64,000 nucleotides of DNA from Melastoma dodecandrum (lineage: Eukaryota; Streptophyta; Magnoliopsida; Myrtales; Melastomataceae), in contig JARUPY010000501.1 in the NCBI GenBank assembly GCA_029817715.1, positions 248,001 through 312,000 on the forward strand, in the 5' to 3' direction. Positions 36,104 to 48,783 of the stretch are shown piece by piece (positions within the stretch are counted from its first letter, which is position 1; every line of letters begins with the position of its first letter). Position numbers and translations under genes: made by a program. The notes beneath the pieces are model-generated. The model was not told where the DNA came from. It worked only from the letters and a program-made list of their open reading frames with translations, and made no database searches.

Positions 36104-36429
36104 CACAAAAACATCGACTGCTCTCCTCGCCCTTCCTCCTTTACGCTCTCATAATTCTTTGTCCGTAAAACAAAGCGGATAATGTGATTGCGACAACTAT
36201 AAAAATTATAGTCATAATAAAAATATTAAATAAATAACCTCGCTTGTAATTTGTGACCGTTCGATGCGATTCCCGATCCCCCCGTCGAAAACTGACCTTT
36301 TCCCAACGCTCGGATTGGATTTCTTTCTTTTAACGGGTCTTCCGTTTCCGACCGAGTATGGCCGACGATCGCCGCCGTTGATCCCCTCCTTCCCGTACGA
36401 TCGGCCGTCGTACCTACCTCAGATCGCCG
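36104..36429. promoter_or_regulatory. shared divergent promoter region
   Basis: 326 bases separate the two start codons of the DnaJ-type gene (-) and the SAC gene (+), so both 5' UTRs and promoters must lie here. It holds an AT-rich core (36181-36240, with AAATATTAAATAAATAA) between two GC-richer sides. Confidence 0.55.
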
Positions 36430-39400
36430 ATGTCGACCAACAACAATCACGAGCCACCCTCGTCGGCGAAGATTCACCCCTTCAATGACCCGGACTCCGA
36501 CCCCAACTCCTCCTACTCCCTCGAGAAATTCCGACTGTACGAGACCCGTGCGGTGCGGTTCTAGGGTTTCTTCGATTGAGGAGGAACGAGCTTGAGCCTG
36601 TTTTTTGTTATTCCGAAGGGGATTGGTTGTGATCCTCCCTTGTTGTTTCGATTGGCAGAGGTTTTACTTGATCGGGAGCGACCGGAACAAGCGGCTGTTC
36701 CGCGTGCTGAAGATCGACCGCTCCGAGCCGTCCGAGCTTAATATCAGCGAGGATCCTGTCATTTACTCGACTCTAGAGATTAATAGCCTCCTGAACCGCA
36801 TCAGCGAGGGGAATCGTGCTACTGGTGGGCTTGCGTTTGTCGGGAAGTTCTACGGTATCGCAGGTTGGCTTTGAATGCTGTGAACTCCTCGTGGTTGGTG
36901 GTTCCGAGTTGGTGTTGTGATTTGTAAGCCGTTGTTGATTATTGGTTGTCGGTTACGTTTCAGGATGCATAAAGTTCTTGGAGTCGTATTACTTGATTCT
37001 CGTCATGAAGCGCCGGCAAATTGGGTGCATATGTGGCCATGCTATATACGGCATCGAAGAAACACAGTTGATTACCATCCCTCATGCGTCAGTTCAGACA
37101 GATTTGGCGCATTCAAAGACAGAGCTGAGGTATCTTTCTTCTATCATTGTGGATTTAATTTTTGGTTCCTGAACAAATGACCACTCACTAGTATCTAGTT
37201 TTATGTGGTAAAAAGGGGGAAATTTCTATCTAGTTGTCTTGGTCTTGTTTCCATTAAACATGCATCAAGTAACTGAAACTCGAACTCCACCTCACCATCA
37301 CACTGAACTTGAGCTTGAAATTGATTGGGCAAGCCTCATTCATTTTTCTCGCTAACTCTGCATCTTATGAATGTCCACTATAGCTCTAAGAGTGATGCAG
37401 CAGTTCCTCTTAGTTCTCATGCACGACATTGAAATGCAGGTACAAGAAGCTTTTGTCCAGTGTGGATTTGACTAAAGACTTCTTCTTTAGTTATACATAT
37501 CCTATAATGCTAAACCTTCAGACAAATGTCTTGACGACGGGCCAAGAAGGGATGCCCTACGATAACATATTTGTCTGGAATGCTTTTTTAACACAAGCTA
37601 TTCGAATGAGGTGCAGCAATAATAAGTGGACACTAGCACTTGTTCACGGATACTTCAAGCAGGTGCCTCTCTATCTCGGCTTGTCTTGTGTTGTTTTCCT
37701 AGGTATTTAATAGATGCAGGTTTTGTGGCCAAGGAATGTACATCAATACATTTACCTAATCTGAGTTAAATGCTTTTGCTTATAGTGTATGAGATGTAGC
37801 GGATAGCACATCCTCCAGAAACCAGAAGCAAGTTGCTTTACTTGCAGCTTATTGTCATCTTTGGAAGAGTAGGATTCATAACTTAATTTTGCTACCTCTT
37901 TAGAGAGAATAAATGGTCAAGAAAAAGGAATACTTTTTGTAAATAAATGTGCTGAGCCGGCTGGTTGAGTGATTTGCAGTGGCTTCCACTATTTCTGGAT
38001 CATTTTGTGATTATTTCCACATTTTTTTTATGTTGACAGATCAGGCTCTCCATTTTTGGGAGAGATTTCAGCGTTTCCCTTATCTCTAGACGCTCACGTC
38101 ACTTCGCCGGCACACGGTATGTTGATTGGATGGCACTCTTGGTTACACCAATTTATGGGTTTTTGCACATTCAGTGTGATCCTCTTATTCACGTCATTTT
38201 TTTGTCACTGTTCTTGACATAAAAATTGCAGCTTTTTATTTGATCCTACAATTTTAGACTTCTAAATAATAATAATAATAATAATTTTAGTGTTTTGCTG
38301 GAATCTTTTACACAGTTTGTTTCTCTTTCTTTAAACTGTGAGGCTCCGTGAACCTTCAATTGGGATATGCATGGCAGCAGTGGATTTGTTGATGGAGCTA
38401 GTTTGTTATTCCTGTGGAATGTCTGTATTAATGGTGCTTGAGGTTCATAGTTTGAAGTTGAGTGCCAGGTGTTATACAAAAATGATCATATTGTACATAG
38501 GCTTCAGCAATAAACCACCTGTGGCTAGATTACAATCAGTCTAATAATATTTATAATTGTGTAGAAATTAGAAGTAAAACAATGGTTAGACTGTAACACC
38601 TGGTAGTTGTATCTAGATTTGATCGAGGATGATTTTTTTTTCTTTTTTGAGTTTTTACATAAGGTGTTCATATGATCGGTTGATTGTTCTTTCATGCCGT
38701 ATGATCTGTCATCTTCAGAAGGCTAAAAATCACCTGTTATTGTGTGCTTAAGGGTCACTGCATTACGTGGTTTTACTTTTACAGAATGGTTATTCTTCTT
38801 TCAGTTACTTGAAAAGGGGGGTAAATGATCGGGGAAGAGTTGCCAATGATGTTGAGACTGAACAGATCGTACTTGATGAAGAAGCCGGCTCATGCAAGGG
38901 GAAAATGAGTTCTGTTGTGCAAATGCGTGGTTCAATTCCACTATTCTGGTCACAAGAAGCTTCCAAGTTCAGTCCTAAACCTGATATAATTTGTAAGCCC
39001 TCTGATCTAAAACGGTTGTCCGCCTTTAGGCTGTTGCATCTTGAGGTGCTTCTATCATCAATATCATTTCATGATGTGTTGGCAAAGTGATCTTATATTT
39101 TCTTATTGTGGATCAGTGCAGAGATATGATCCCACTTATGAGGCAACAAAACTTCATATAGAAGACATGGCAAGAAGATATGGCAGTCCAATAATCATGC
39201 TAAACCTGATAAAGGTTTGCCTCTCATTTTACTTTTTCTCGTGCAATATGTAACCTCTGTGCAAAAATATTCAGAATTTAAGCTGTGTTTTTATCTTTGA
39301 CTGACTTAAGTGATCAAGTGCAGACCTTTGAAAAAAGACCTCGAGAAATGATGCTCAGACGTGAGTTTACCAATGCTGTCGGGTACTTGAACCAGGTCCT

Positions 39401-42073
39401 TCCAGAAGACTACCAGTTGTTTTTGATTCATTGGGATTTCCATAAATTTGCAAAGAGGTACGAGGCAAAGGAGTTCTTTCTGTTCAGTGGCTACAATCTA
39501 TTTCTAACTTTGTTTTTTGTGGTTTTGTTAAGCAAGTCAGCTAATGTCTTGGCTGTATTGGGAGGTGTGGCTAGTGAGGCTCTTGATTTGACGGGTTTTT
39601 ATTATAGTGGGAAGACGAGCACTATTAAGAAAAGGGTGAACAGAATTAGTCGAACCAGTGTTACGAGGTATTTACCAAATTTGATTAGTTAGTTACCAAA
39701 GCCCTTTGTAATTTATGTCTCGCCGTCAGTCATCCGAGGTATGTTAACTATTTACTTATTAGTTGATATTTTGCTGCTTGAAGGGATTCCACAGCAAGGG
39801 AGAGGAGACCAAGTTCAGGGGATCTTGCTAGAGTTGTTAGCTCTAGTGAGATGTTGAATTCTGTGAATAGTTTAGTCAGAGATAATGATCATGGTCATAT
39901 TGGTCCAGATGATGGCCAAGGAGGTGAAAAACCACACTTTCAGAAAGGAGTTCTCCGAACCAACTGTATTGACTGTCTGGATCGCACTAATGTCGCTCAA
40001 TATGCTTATGGTCTGGAAGCACTAGGCCGTCAACTTCATGTTATGGGTTTTGCGAGCACCCCAAAAGTTGATCCTGAAAGTAGTATTGCTACTTCAATAA
40101 TGGACATGTATCAGTGCATGGGTGATGCTCTTGCCCAGCAATATGGTGGTTCTGAAGCTCATAACACGGTAATATTCTTGTTCCCAATGAGTATCACAAT
40201 AACGTCCTTTGCTCTTGTAAGGTAAGGCAGTGCAAGATCATTAAAAGGATGTCTCCTCTCTTCTCAGGTTTTCACAGAAAAGCAAGGGAGGTGGAAAGCC
40301 ACAACCCAATCTAAGGAGTTCTTGAAGTCTATCAAGCGATACTACAGCAACACCTACACTGACAGTGAGAAGCAAGATGCAATCAATTTGTATGTTCTAT
40401 ACTTATCTTTGCTACTGAGCGTATCATTCTTGAAGTTGGCTTGTATCTGGCTTATCCCGTTCCTCCATTTCTTTTTCAAATTTCTTTTTCTGCTAGTTTT
40501 CTCATTTCTTTCACTTAAATTGTGTCCCTCTTTATGCTAATCAGTGAGTCTTTGGGCTTTCTGTTGCTAGATTTTTGGGTTATTTCCAACCACAAGAAGG
40601 GAAGCCTGCTCTTTGGGAGTTGGATTCTGATTATTATCTCCATGTTTCTGGCATTGGAGACGACTTTTTTCCTGATCCCGGGTTAGTCCTGTTGTCACAA
40701 CTAAATGATGCTTGTTACTTTGCTTAATGTGTAACAGTTAGTTGTGCAGAAGATAGTAATTAGTTAAACCTTCTTTCCAAATTGAATAGTTGTTATACTT
40801 CAGCATGGCGATTAGTCTTCTGAATACTTGTTCTATCAATCATGACTTTTCAGCATTGAAAGACCACCCGCCACAATAGGTTCTCGAGGAGGTGTTGGCA
40901 AACCTCTTTCTCCTATTCCTGCTTGGAAGGAAGACTTCTCCCGATTAAAGTTGACTTCCTTTGATAAGTTGATCAATAAAACGTGTAGCTCGATAAAAAA
41001 TGTCCGATTGTGCTCCGAACCCCATCAACGACCTGGTGGTCCCATGGGCACCTCTGGGGTAGCACCTGATGCTGCGTGAGTAATTCATTATCTGGTGATT
41101 TACATGAGATGCCTCCTGTCTAGGCAAACTGGGTGCAGGGTGAACGTGTAGCTTATCTAAAGTGCTCTCATTTCTGCAGAGAAATCCAGCTCAAAAGCCC
41201 GAATTGGCTATTTGGGCAAAGAAAGCTTGACGAAATGGCCACGACAACAAAGTCTCCTCTGCATGAGGCTGCAAAAGAAGGATCTTCCCACAAGGTTGGA
41301 GCGGACGACTTGTGCGACCTCAGCTGGATTTCTTCCATAGCGGAGGATAGCCAAGAAAAAATCTTCGAGAGGTAAACCTCGACAATCCTTTGCACGCGCT
41401 AGGACTTTATTGCCGAGTGACACTGGAAGACTGATTAGCTACGTATTGCCAAGATATTTGATAATCATTTTTCAAGCACATTGCCATTATCCACCTCACT
41501 GCAAGTAGAATTTATCCAAATGTGCACGATGGCCTTCTTTGATTTCCAGCTATCTTGCAATGACATCAAGGCACGAAGCTAACGGTTGGTATGGTGGTAC
41601 GCTTCTTGGCGATCTAGATCAAAGCAGCGATATATACAAGCATTATGCCGAGCTGTGTCAGGTAATCACAATTTTCGTTCCGGGCTGCTATAGCATGGTT
41701 AATGGCCTAAGCCACAGAACGGACTCGGTAGATTCGGGGAAAATGAGTCCTCGCGACGCCCTGATTCTTATTCTTATTCTTATTCTCGAAGGGTGCTTTC
41801 TACTCACCCAAATCTGGTTACTGAAATGTGACTTTCGAACAGGGTCCTGCCGCCGACCCCTTCCAAGACGACCACGAGCTGGAGAAGTACTACGAGGGGA
41901 TACTGCAGATGACAAAAGTTGACCTTGCCGATGACCCAGCAGTCGAAGCAGAGATGGAGGCTGCGCTGAGGGAGTACAACTCGATCGGCAACGACCTTGG
42001 CATTATCCAACCGTCGTGTAAACTATTTGCCAACGATCCCAGCTACCTGACGAGATGGATGGTCGGGGAGTAG
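36430..42073 (+). CDS. SAC-domain phosphoinositide phosphatase (SAC1-5 subgroup)
   Basis: Sixteen exons: 36430-36552, 36659-36863, 36964-37129, 37440-37662, 38040-38116, 38805-38992, 39117-39214, 39324-39457, 39533-39667, 39784-40168, 40268-40389, 40571-40681, 40854-41075, 41180-41371, 41550-41661 and 41843-42073. They sum to 2,724 nt (907 residues) with consistent phases. The SAC domain begins after [20 protein letters not shown]. It includes [28 protein letters not shown] and the catalytic [12 protein letters not shown] (Cx5R type) near residue 510. The C-terminal region ([20 protein letters not shown] and WMVGE) matches the plant subgroup related to yeast Fig4. These enzymes act on PI(3,5)P2 at vacuole or Golgi membranes. 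The length is closest to Arabidopsis SAC1 (FRA7), but SAC2-5 cannot be excluded. No lesions found. Confidence 0.92.
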
Positions 42074-42710
42074 GAAGGCTGCAGAAGGCTTTTATTTAAC
42101 GCAAAAGCAGCTTTAGCTATTCATAGAGGCGAATCCAACAATTTAATTTATTTATTTTACCGAATAATCGTCTCGTGTAAATATCCGTATTCGTTTGAGG
42201 CGTACGTGTCTCAAGTGCTGGGACTACATTGATATTTTGTAAACTTTGGAACGCTAAAATAGTAAATTCGCATTTTCTGCATCCAACTAATTAACCGCCA
42301 TTCGGACGACGACAGCAAAAGCAAAGGAGCACGGAGTACTTCCTCTCGACTGCCACTGGACAGCATCCATTGAAGGCGGCAAGCGGCCGATCGGAGAAGG
42401 TGGTGGAAGCAGCTGCCTCGGAGCGGCGCGCGTAGAAGCAAGGTTGGAATCTGTTTCCGTTCTTTCTTCCTTCTCGGGTTTCTTGAAGCCGAATGAAATG
42501 TGGCAGTGGTTACTCTCATTTTCTTCCAACGAGTCATCGTTAGAGGCAAACCATTGATTTGCGTTTTCGTGGGAGACTGCTCCAAAGTCCAAACCTTGAC
42601 GTAAGCTTCAATCTGTTGTCTTTTGTGGCATTCTTGGTAGAACCGGATTCTCGTTCTGAGAGCGAAAATGCACCGTGAAGAGGGAAGGAGTATTCCACGC
42701 CGGCGAGGAG

Positions 42711-42938
42711 ATGGATCTCGTTAGGCTTCCTGATGAAATCATCTCCGAGATACTGTTGTGGATGCATGCGAAGAGCTTGCTGAGGTTCTTGCTGATATCC
42801 TGTCCTCAGTTTGCGAAATGTCACCTCAAAAAGGTGTCCTACTATGAAGATACTTGCTGCCCCACCGTTCAAATCCCTGGACTGCCAGTGAAACGTCTTA
42901 CAAAATTTTTCAATTTTAACGAGGAAGTTCAATCGTAA
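42711..42938 (+). pseudogene. truncated F-box gene fragment
   Basis: 75 residues from ATG 42711 (MDLVRLPDEIISEILLWMHA, then KSLLRFLLISCPQF) match the N-terminal F-box motif that binds SKP1. The typical 300-residue C-terminal substrate-binding part is missing: after VSYYEDTCCPTVQIPGLPVK the frame soon stops. Probably a dead fragment, though a short F-box-only protein is possible. Confidence 0.6.
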
Positions 42939-45019
42939 TTGAACGGTCAAAACAGCGGAAACGACAAGGTTAGGGTCTTCACCGCGTTATCATCCTTTGG
43001 CTAGTCCATTAAGCTTCACCACGTGTATTTCTTTCTCATATCTCTACAAAACTAAAAATAATTCCCCAACTGGGGTCAGCGATAATTCGCTGAGTACACC
43101 CCACCATGCACACACGAAAACGATGAGACGATAATCCATCTTAACATGTGTCTTTGAAAACCCTTTAATATGCATACGAATCATAAACATCAATCTGTAC
43201 AATACAAGATATCAGCGACTCTCATGGCCATATACGTAGAAATAAAGATCAACCAATTAAATGCTTAAAACTCAGAAACGACTCCCTCAATCCCTCGTCT
43301 CTCGTATATCAACACTTCGTTCGGTGCTAGGACCACAGCAGTGGGTCCCCACCCACTCCTCTGGAAGCGCCCGGGTAATGGCAGCAGGTACGACCGCGAG
43401 TGGTCGTCGCCACCTCGTACTCCTCCGACAACTCGGTCGGGCAACACCTCCAATAGAGGTCAATTTCCTCTCCAAATCAAGACACTCTAGTTCAGTAATT
43501 TCGATGTACAACAGATGATTGAAGTGTGATTTCCCGTAGTTCACGTTTATGGCTACCGGGATGAGAGAACAATGCGCCCATGAAACAGGCAGCTTACAAT
43601 CAAATCCGGCGTGGCTGATCCCGACCGGTAGCAACGATTGGCTTCATACGACTCAAAGGATGCCGGTGCCCTCCGAACCCCAACCACCGCCAACCGGAGT
43701 TAGACGTGGCTGGTCCAATCTGAAGGACCGGATCGTCCTCTCATCGATTCAGCCAACGCGATCGTAACACGATCCCCAGCCACCGCCTCCTCGTTTCTGC
43801 AGTAGGCGCGGCGCTATCCTCGACACACAATCTGGACAAACCTCTCACCAGTCAAGCCACTCAAGAGTACAGACCTGAAACAGATATAACCTCAACTTGG
43901 TGAACCCACGTCAATCACTCGTTCACCATCACAGGCGACTTGAAGACCGACTGGACAGAGTCATCAAAATCAACTCGGGCCAGCACAGATCAATTCCGAT
44001 CAGCGCGCGAAGCGGATTCGCCGGCCACGCATTCACCTAAACTCAGAATGAGTCTAACTGCATTATGAAGCACCAACCTCTGCACAATTTGGTTTAGCTG
44101 CAGAAGCATCTCTCCCCGAACAGTTCGCTGGATGAGTTCAATCACACGGGAAAAAAAACAGCTCGCTGGCAACAAGGTTAAGCGGACAAAAAGCAGAATG
44201 ACTCACCAGTTTCACAGCCTGACTCGACTCACCCCGATCCTCCCCTGGCGACACTCACTACCCTCGCTCGCGCACAAACCGAATCACAGGGCACAACAGA
44301 ACCATAAACAGGCCAGGGGAGGGGGCAGAGTGTACCAGTTTTTGTCTCCGATCACGCGCCTCCCTCCCTCCTCTGTGAAACCGCGAGCCTCCTCAGGACG
44401 GGTCACCCGCGTCCCACATATCCGAGTCAAGCAATAACCTGCCGCCGGCGAGAATCAGCTCCGAGACGGCAGGCCTTGAGGAGCGCGGCTACGAGGAAGG
44501 AAAACGAAGCCCGAACGGTAGCCGTCTTTCACTCGGGACGGAAATCAGCGAGGACATCTTCCCCAAGCTTTCTGTTCTCACCTACCCCTCAACTTTCTTT
44601 TCTTTATTTTCTCTGCAACGTTTTACCCCCCGTCTGTACAATGTCCGGCTCCATTTGCTTTGTTTCGACACTGTGACATTATGATGATAAGGGGTGGATG
44701 GTTGGGCAGGAGTTTTCCCCGATTCTCTGTCCCAAAGTCTTATCCGTCGTCGGATAATACGGCCGATTGTATATTTTATTAATCCTCCTTGTTCGAAATT
44801 CATTTTGTTAATTTCGAAATTTTGCTCATGTAATTTAATGACTAATTAAATTTTTTCCGATTAAAATTCACGACGTTAAACGAATCTTATCGTTACTTTA
44901 ATTCGATTCCATTTAGGTCCAAGTGTACCCTTTCCCGCGTGACGTAATCATACGAAATCGAATTAGAAGTTCCGATAATATTCGTTATTAACATCAGTCG
45001 ACAAAGTGAATATTAAACT
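42939..45019. other. intergenic with an unassigned GC-rich block
   Basis: 43250-44650 is more GC-rich than its surroundings and reads like a transcribed region on the minus strand: gt/ag candidates, a leader-like start near 44700, and an open frame at 43453-43265 (ending GRFQRSGWGPTAVVLAPNEV and a stop) and another at 43634-43287. I could not assign it to a family. From 44760 the DNA is AT-rich. Confidence 0.35.
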
Positions 45020-45545
45020 TTCATGCCACTTCGGATTTTGAACCGGTCAATATTCAATTTTTATTTGTTTGCTAATATCATAATTCGTTATATTTTCGTA
45101 ATCGATATCGAATTTCTCGAGTCGTTACGGCCGACCTCAACGGAAGATGTGCCGAGGACGCTTCATGCATCTTGGCATGCCGGCGAAAGATGCAGCCGTT
45201 CTATTCCCTGGATTGCCTTCCTCCCTTACCTCGATGAAAGAGATGCTGAAGACACAATCACGTATTTCGGCATGCTGGCGATGATGCCAAAGATGCAGCC
45301 GATAATTTGGGGTTCGTGGATGGGTTGGTGGCCTTTAGAAATGATAGATGCATTATTTTGCGGAACCCTGTAGGTTGAATGTTCCGCAAACTGCCCAGTT
45401 TGTTGAGAAAGAATTTCACACCGGATAAACAAGACATGGACTAAGTATACATGTAGAGTTGGGATCCTTCACCTAATTGCTAGTATTCAGATAAAGAGAA
45501 TTCTGACACATAATTTTTACTTGGTATCAGAGCCATATAGAATTA
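45020..45545 (+). mobile_element. remnant of a Copia-like LTR with primer-binding site
   Basis: TGGTATCAGAGCC at 45522-45534 is the standard Copia primer-binding site. It follows sequence ending TTCTGACACA, as after a 5' LTR. No gag or pol follows before the MCTP gene, so only a 5' LTR edge remains. The left limit is a guess. Confidence 0.4.
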
Positions 45546-45771
45546 GGGCACACAGGGAGCATAAATATTCTTGTTATAACTAAGTTGGCGGATCCCGTTC
45601 TCTTTCTTATTGTTTGTATGGAGAGACAAAATGAATGAAAATGTTAGTCTTATTCTTCGTTTTTTGGCGATCAATCCACACCGGTACGACGCCTTCACGA
45701 ACAATCCGTTCAGATTAATAGACAACGATATACATCGTTTTGCGAAGCAATGGACGTCGATTACATTTTAA

Positions 45772-48700
45772 TCATATAAGCATGTCGGATTTCGCCGGCA
45801 GCCTTTTGAAGAAGTTGACGGGAACCGACGGCAGCTTGCTTCTGAAGCGAGGATGCCTCAGTGAGTAGACTCCGACGAGTATTTCCAACACCTGAAAAGG
45901 GGTCACGTAGATGACGACAGCCAGCACGAGCACGAGGAATATGACGATGGCTGTTGCTCGGGGATCCCTCCAGCTCAGCAACGCAAGCATTCTCTCAGCC
46001 TGGGTCGCCAGGTCCCCTGCCACAGTCTGAACTCTTCCCGCGACGCTTCGTAGCCGATCGTATCTCATCCTCACGAGATCAGCAGGCTTCGATGTTGGGA
46101 ATGTATCAAACTCCTCGTCGAGTTCGTCCGGGTGCGTGAACTCAGCTTGGGAAAGACGAGCGTCCATGTGTGGTGGAAGCCTCGGCCTGAATCGGTAGTT
46201 CCATATCCCGATCACAAAGAGGTAAAGGAAGATCGTCGGCAGGATGAGTTCTGGGAACCCAACAAGTATGAAGAAAAGGACGTGGACGAGGATCGTGGTC
46301 ACTGGGTTCCTCCAGTAGCAGACATTGTTGTACCATCGGCAGACAGCCGTAATCCCCGAGAAGAGCGACATTATCCGGAAGAAGTTTGCCTTGCTTCTCC
46401 TCAGGCTAAACATGTGATAATCTACATCCAGCATGTACTCCACGACTTCCCATCTCAGGGGCGGCTCTGCCTTCGACAGCCTCATCGCGACAATCTGCAT
46501 CGCCTGGTGACGGAGCCAGTCGATTTGCCTAACAGGGATTGGTTGGACATAGTGCATCTTCGGCAGGAGCGGTTTCCCGTACTGAGCTACCATGTTGATC
46601 CAGGCCGTGCAAGTGAACCGCAATGCCAAATGAAGCTCCCCGTGTTTCTTCAACCCCGACGGGTGGAGGACCAAGAGTGGGTAATAGTGCGTGTAGACTC
46701 GGTCTGCTTCCAGTGTCGAAAGCCGAATCCTCACCTTGCCAATCCTCTGGTCTCGCACTTCGTCCTTGCCATTAATGTGGCAATTGTCGAAGACCCCGAT
46801 GGTTATCACTGTGCAGGGGTCGTACACCTCCCAAGTGTACTGCTCGTTCCATCGAGGAGTTAGTGTGTCGAGGAGCGTCCGGGTACGAACCCACTTGTTG
46901 CCGTACTTAGCAACACAGTAAGCATCGGTCATTCTGCCGTCCTTCCCTTTCATCGGAAGCAAGTTCTTGGCACTGAGAATCCCGAGCTCAAGAATCCCAA
47001 TGCTTGGCTTCTTGAGGTGCTTCGATGATGGCTGGAGATTGCTGCTAAAGTGCGTCGACTCATCTAGGACGTGGTAGCCGGCATCCAAGGTGATCCTTAA
47101 GCATATTTTGCTCGAGAACTTCACTTCCTTTTTCTTCTCGTCTTCGGGCCCTGATGGCTTATGGAGGTTGAACCAGCGTGCATCAGGGAATCTCCCAGCC
47201 TCGATTCTCTGAGGGACTTCTCGTACCTGTATGATCATCCTCCCCAAGGTCTCATCCTTCCCCGGGCTTATCCTGTCCTCGACAGAGATTATTATGTATT
47301 CATCAAAGGGCTCGGACACAACAAACATGAGCTCATCGTGCCAGCTTGGGTTAATCGTCTTCATTTGGGATGGCCGAGTGACCCTTAGCTGGTTCCCAAT
47401 CTGTACCTTGACATACGTGTCAGGGAACCGACCTCTGTCCAAAGGTACGAGGTCCTGGGCCGAGAAAACATGAACTCGAAGGTAGTACAGCTTCGGTGAG
47501 AAATAGACCTGCGATCTGGTGTTGGAAAGGTTCAGGTGACTGATGCTATGAGCATCGGAGTGCCACGCCTCGGGAAATGACTCGTCTGCCTGCGTTCCCA
47601 GCCAGACTGCGAGCATGATCTCTCCCTTCGTCTTCTCTCCTTTTCTCGTCTCGAGCCTATACCACTGAGGCGCCAACGGGCTGTCCGGTGGCACCCTTCG
47701 GGGGACCTCGTTGATGTCGAACCCGACCTTCCCGACAAAATCATCTTTCCCCAAATCCTTGTCCTTCACAGTAACTTCCAAGAAATTTGACTGCATCCGT
47801 TCCTTCGAGAACGCGAAGATCTGCTTCCAAACCGGGTTCTGGTTCTTCTCGAGATGCTTCGTCACCCCTTTGTAGTTCCCGAGCTTCACTTCCACATAAG
47901 GATCGAGGCTGCCCGATACGTCCATGGCCGGCAGATCCTTTGCCTTGACCACGCTCACATACAGGTACTGCATTTGCTCAACAAGATCATACATGCTCGA
48001 CGCCCTGTCCCCTCCCCAGTACCGCATATGAGCCGCCACTGGCGGTCTAGTCTCCACCAACGTGAATTCCGGGTTCTGGCGCGGAATCTGCATGGGCATT
48101 ACCCCTGGAGGTCCTCCCCGGGAAAAACCACTCCTCACTTCACTGTTGGCCGCCTTCTGACTCGCCTGAGCAACAACTGACACTGGTGGCGGGGGCGGGG
48201 GAGCCCCCCATCCGACGGCAGCCCCGCCACCAATCGAGTAAAACGTCCTCACTTCCTTCTCCTTTTCCTTCTTCTTCCTCGTCCTCTTCTCATCAACGAT
48301 CACATTCCTTTCCTTTCCATCAACTTCCTCCAAACCGCAAAAGCTCGCGGACACATCAGCCTCCTCTGCCGCAAAGGCGGCTGCATACACCCTGAGGGCT
48401 AGATCGCCCCTGGCATGGGAAAAGATTGTAGTTTTATCGAGAGGGTACCTCTGGACGGTGGCCTCGGACTCGTCCCAAGGGACGGAGATCCCCGAAATCC
48501 TAACCCGGCCTAGAGAGTGCCTGCGGCCGCGGCCATGAACTCCCCCTGCACCACCCTTCCTGTCGTCGAAGAGCATGACGTCAATACTGCTGGTAGGGAG
48601 ATCGCCGGGGCTCCTGACGTTGAACACGAGCTTCTCGTTCCAGTGCGGGTTCAGATCCATCGGCTTGACCTGAGTGTGTTGCCTCTGGCCGTCGAACTCG

Positions 48701-48783
48701 ACTTCCACGTAAGTGGAATGCTGGTGGCCGTCTCCGCTAAACAGGTCGCTGGCATTGAGAACTTCAACGACAAGCTTCGCCAT
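45772..48783 (-). CDS. multiple C2 domain and transmembrane region protein (MCTP, QUIRKY-like)
   Basis: A single exon of 1,003 residues, as usual for plant MCTPs. It starts at ATG 48783. An N-terminal C2 domain (KLVVEVLNASDLFSGDG, about 1-115) is followed by a low-complexity linker with poly-proline. Three more C2 domains follow: about 270 (YLYVSVVKAKDLPAMD), about 435 (YYLRVHVFSAQDLVPLDRG) and about 600 (GILELGILSAKNLLPMKGKD). The C-terminal PRT_C region has two hydrophobic hairpins (LVHVLFFILVGFPELILPTI; ATAIVIFLVLVLAVVIYV) and ends NFFKRLPAKSDMLI. The four-C2 architecture with an N-terminal C2A fits the QUIRKY/MCTP15-16 branch. These proteins tether the ER to the plasma membrane at plasmodesmata and aid cell-to-cell signalling. 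Key C2 aspartates appear in several loops. It is GC-rich and intact. Confidence 0.93.
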   Translation of the reverse strand: MAKLVVEVLNASDLFSGDGHQHSTYVEVEFDGQRQHTQVKPMDLNPHWNEKLVFNVRSPGDLPTSSIDVMLFDDRKGGAGGVHGRGRRHSLGRVRISGISVPWDESEATVQRYPLDKTTIFSHARGDLALRVYAAAFAAEEADVSASFCGLEEVDGKERNVIVDEKRTRKKKEKEKEVRTFYSIGGGAAVGWGAPPPPPPVSVVAQASQKAANSEVRSGFSRGGPPGVMPMQIPRQNPEFTLVETRPPVAAHMRYWGGDRASSMYDLVEQMQYLYVSVVKAKDLPAMDVSGSLDPYVEVKLGNYKGVTKHLEKNQNPVWKQIFAFSKERMQSNFLEVTVKDKDLGKDDFVGKVGFDINEVPRRVPPDSPLAPQWYRLETRKGEKTKGEIMLAVWLGTQADESFPEAWHSDAHSISHLNLSNTRSQVYFSPKLYYLRVHVFSAQDLVPLDRGRFPDTYVKVQIGNQLRVTRPSQMKTINPSWHDELMFVVSEPFDEYIIISVEDRISPGKDETLGRMIIQVREVPQRIEAGRFPDARWFNLHKPSGPEDEKKKEVKFSSKICLRITLDAGYHVLDESTHFSSNLQPSSKHLKKPSIGILELGILSAKNLLPMKGKDGRMTDAYCVAKYGNKWVRTRTLLDTLTPRWNEQYTWEVYDPCTVITIGVFDNCHINGKDEVRDQRIGKVRIRLSTLEADRVYTHYYPLLVLHPSGLKKHGELHLALRFTCTAWINMVAQYGKPLLPKMHYVQPIPVRQIDWLRHQAMQIVAMRLSKAEPPLRWEVVEYMLDVDYHMFSLRRSKANFFRIMSLFSGITAVCRWYNNVCYWRNPVTTILVHVLFFILVGFPELILPTIFLYLFVIGIWNYRFRPRLPPHMDARLSQAEFTHPDELDEEFDTFPTSKPADLVRMRYDRLRSVAGRVQTVAGDLATQAERMLALLSWRDPRATAIVIFLVLVLAVVIYVTPFQVLEILVGVYSLRHPRFRSKLPSVPVNFFKRLPAKSDMLI

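Noticed and set aside
46132..46863. 243-codon plus-strand open frame under the MCTP gene
   Set aside because: Antisense shadow of the conserved PRT_C region and last C2 domain.
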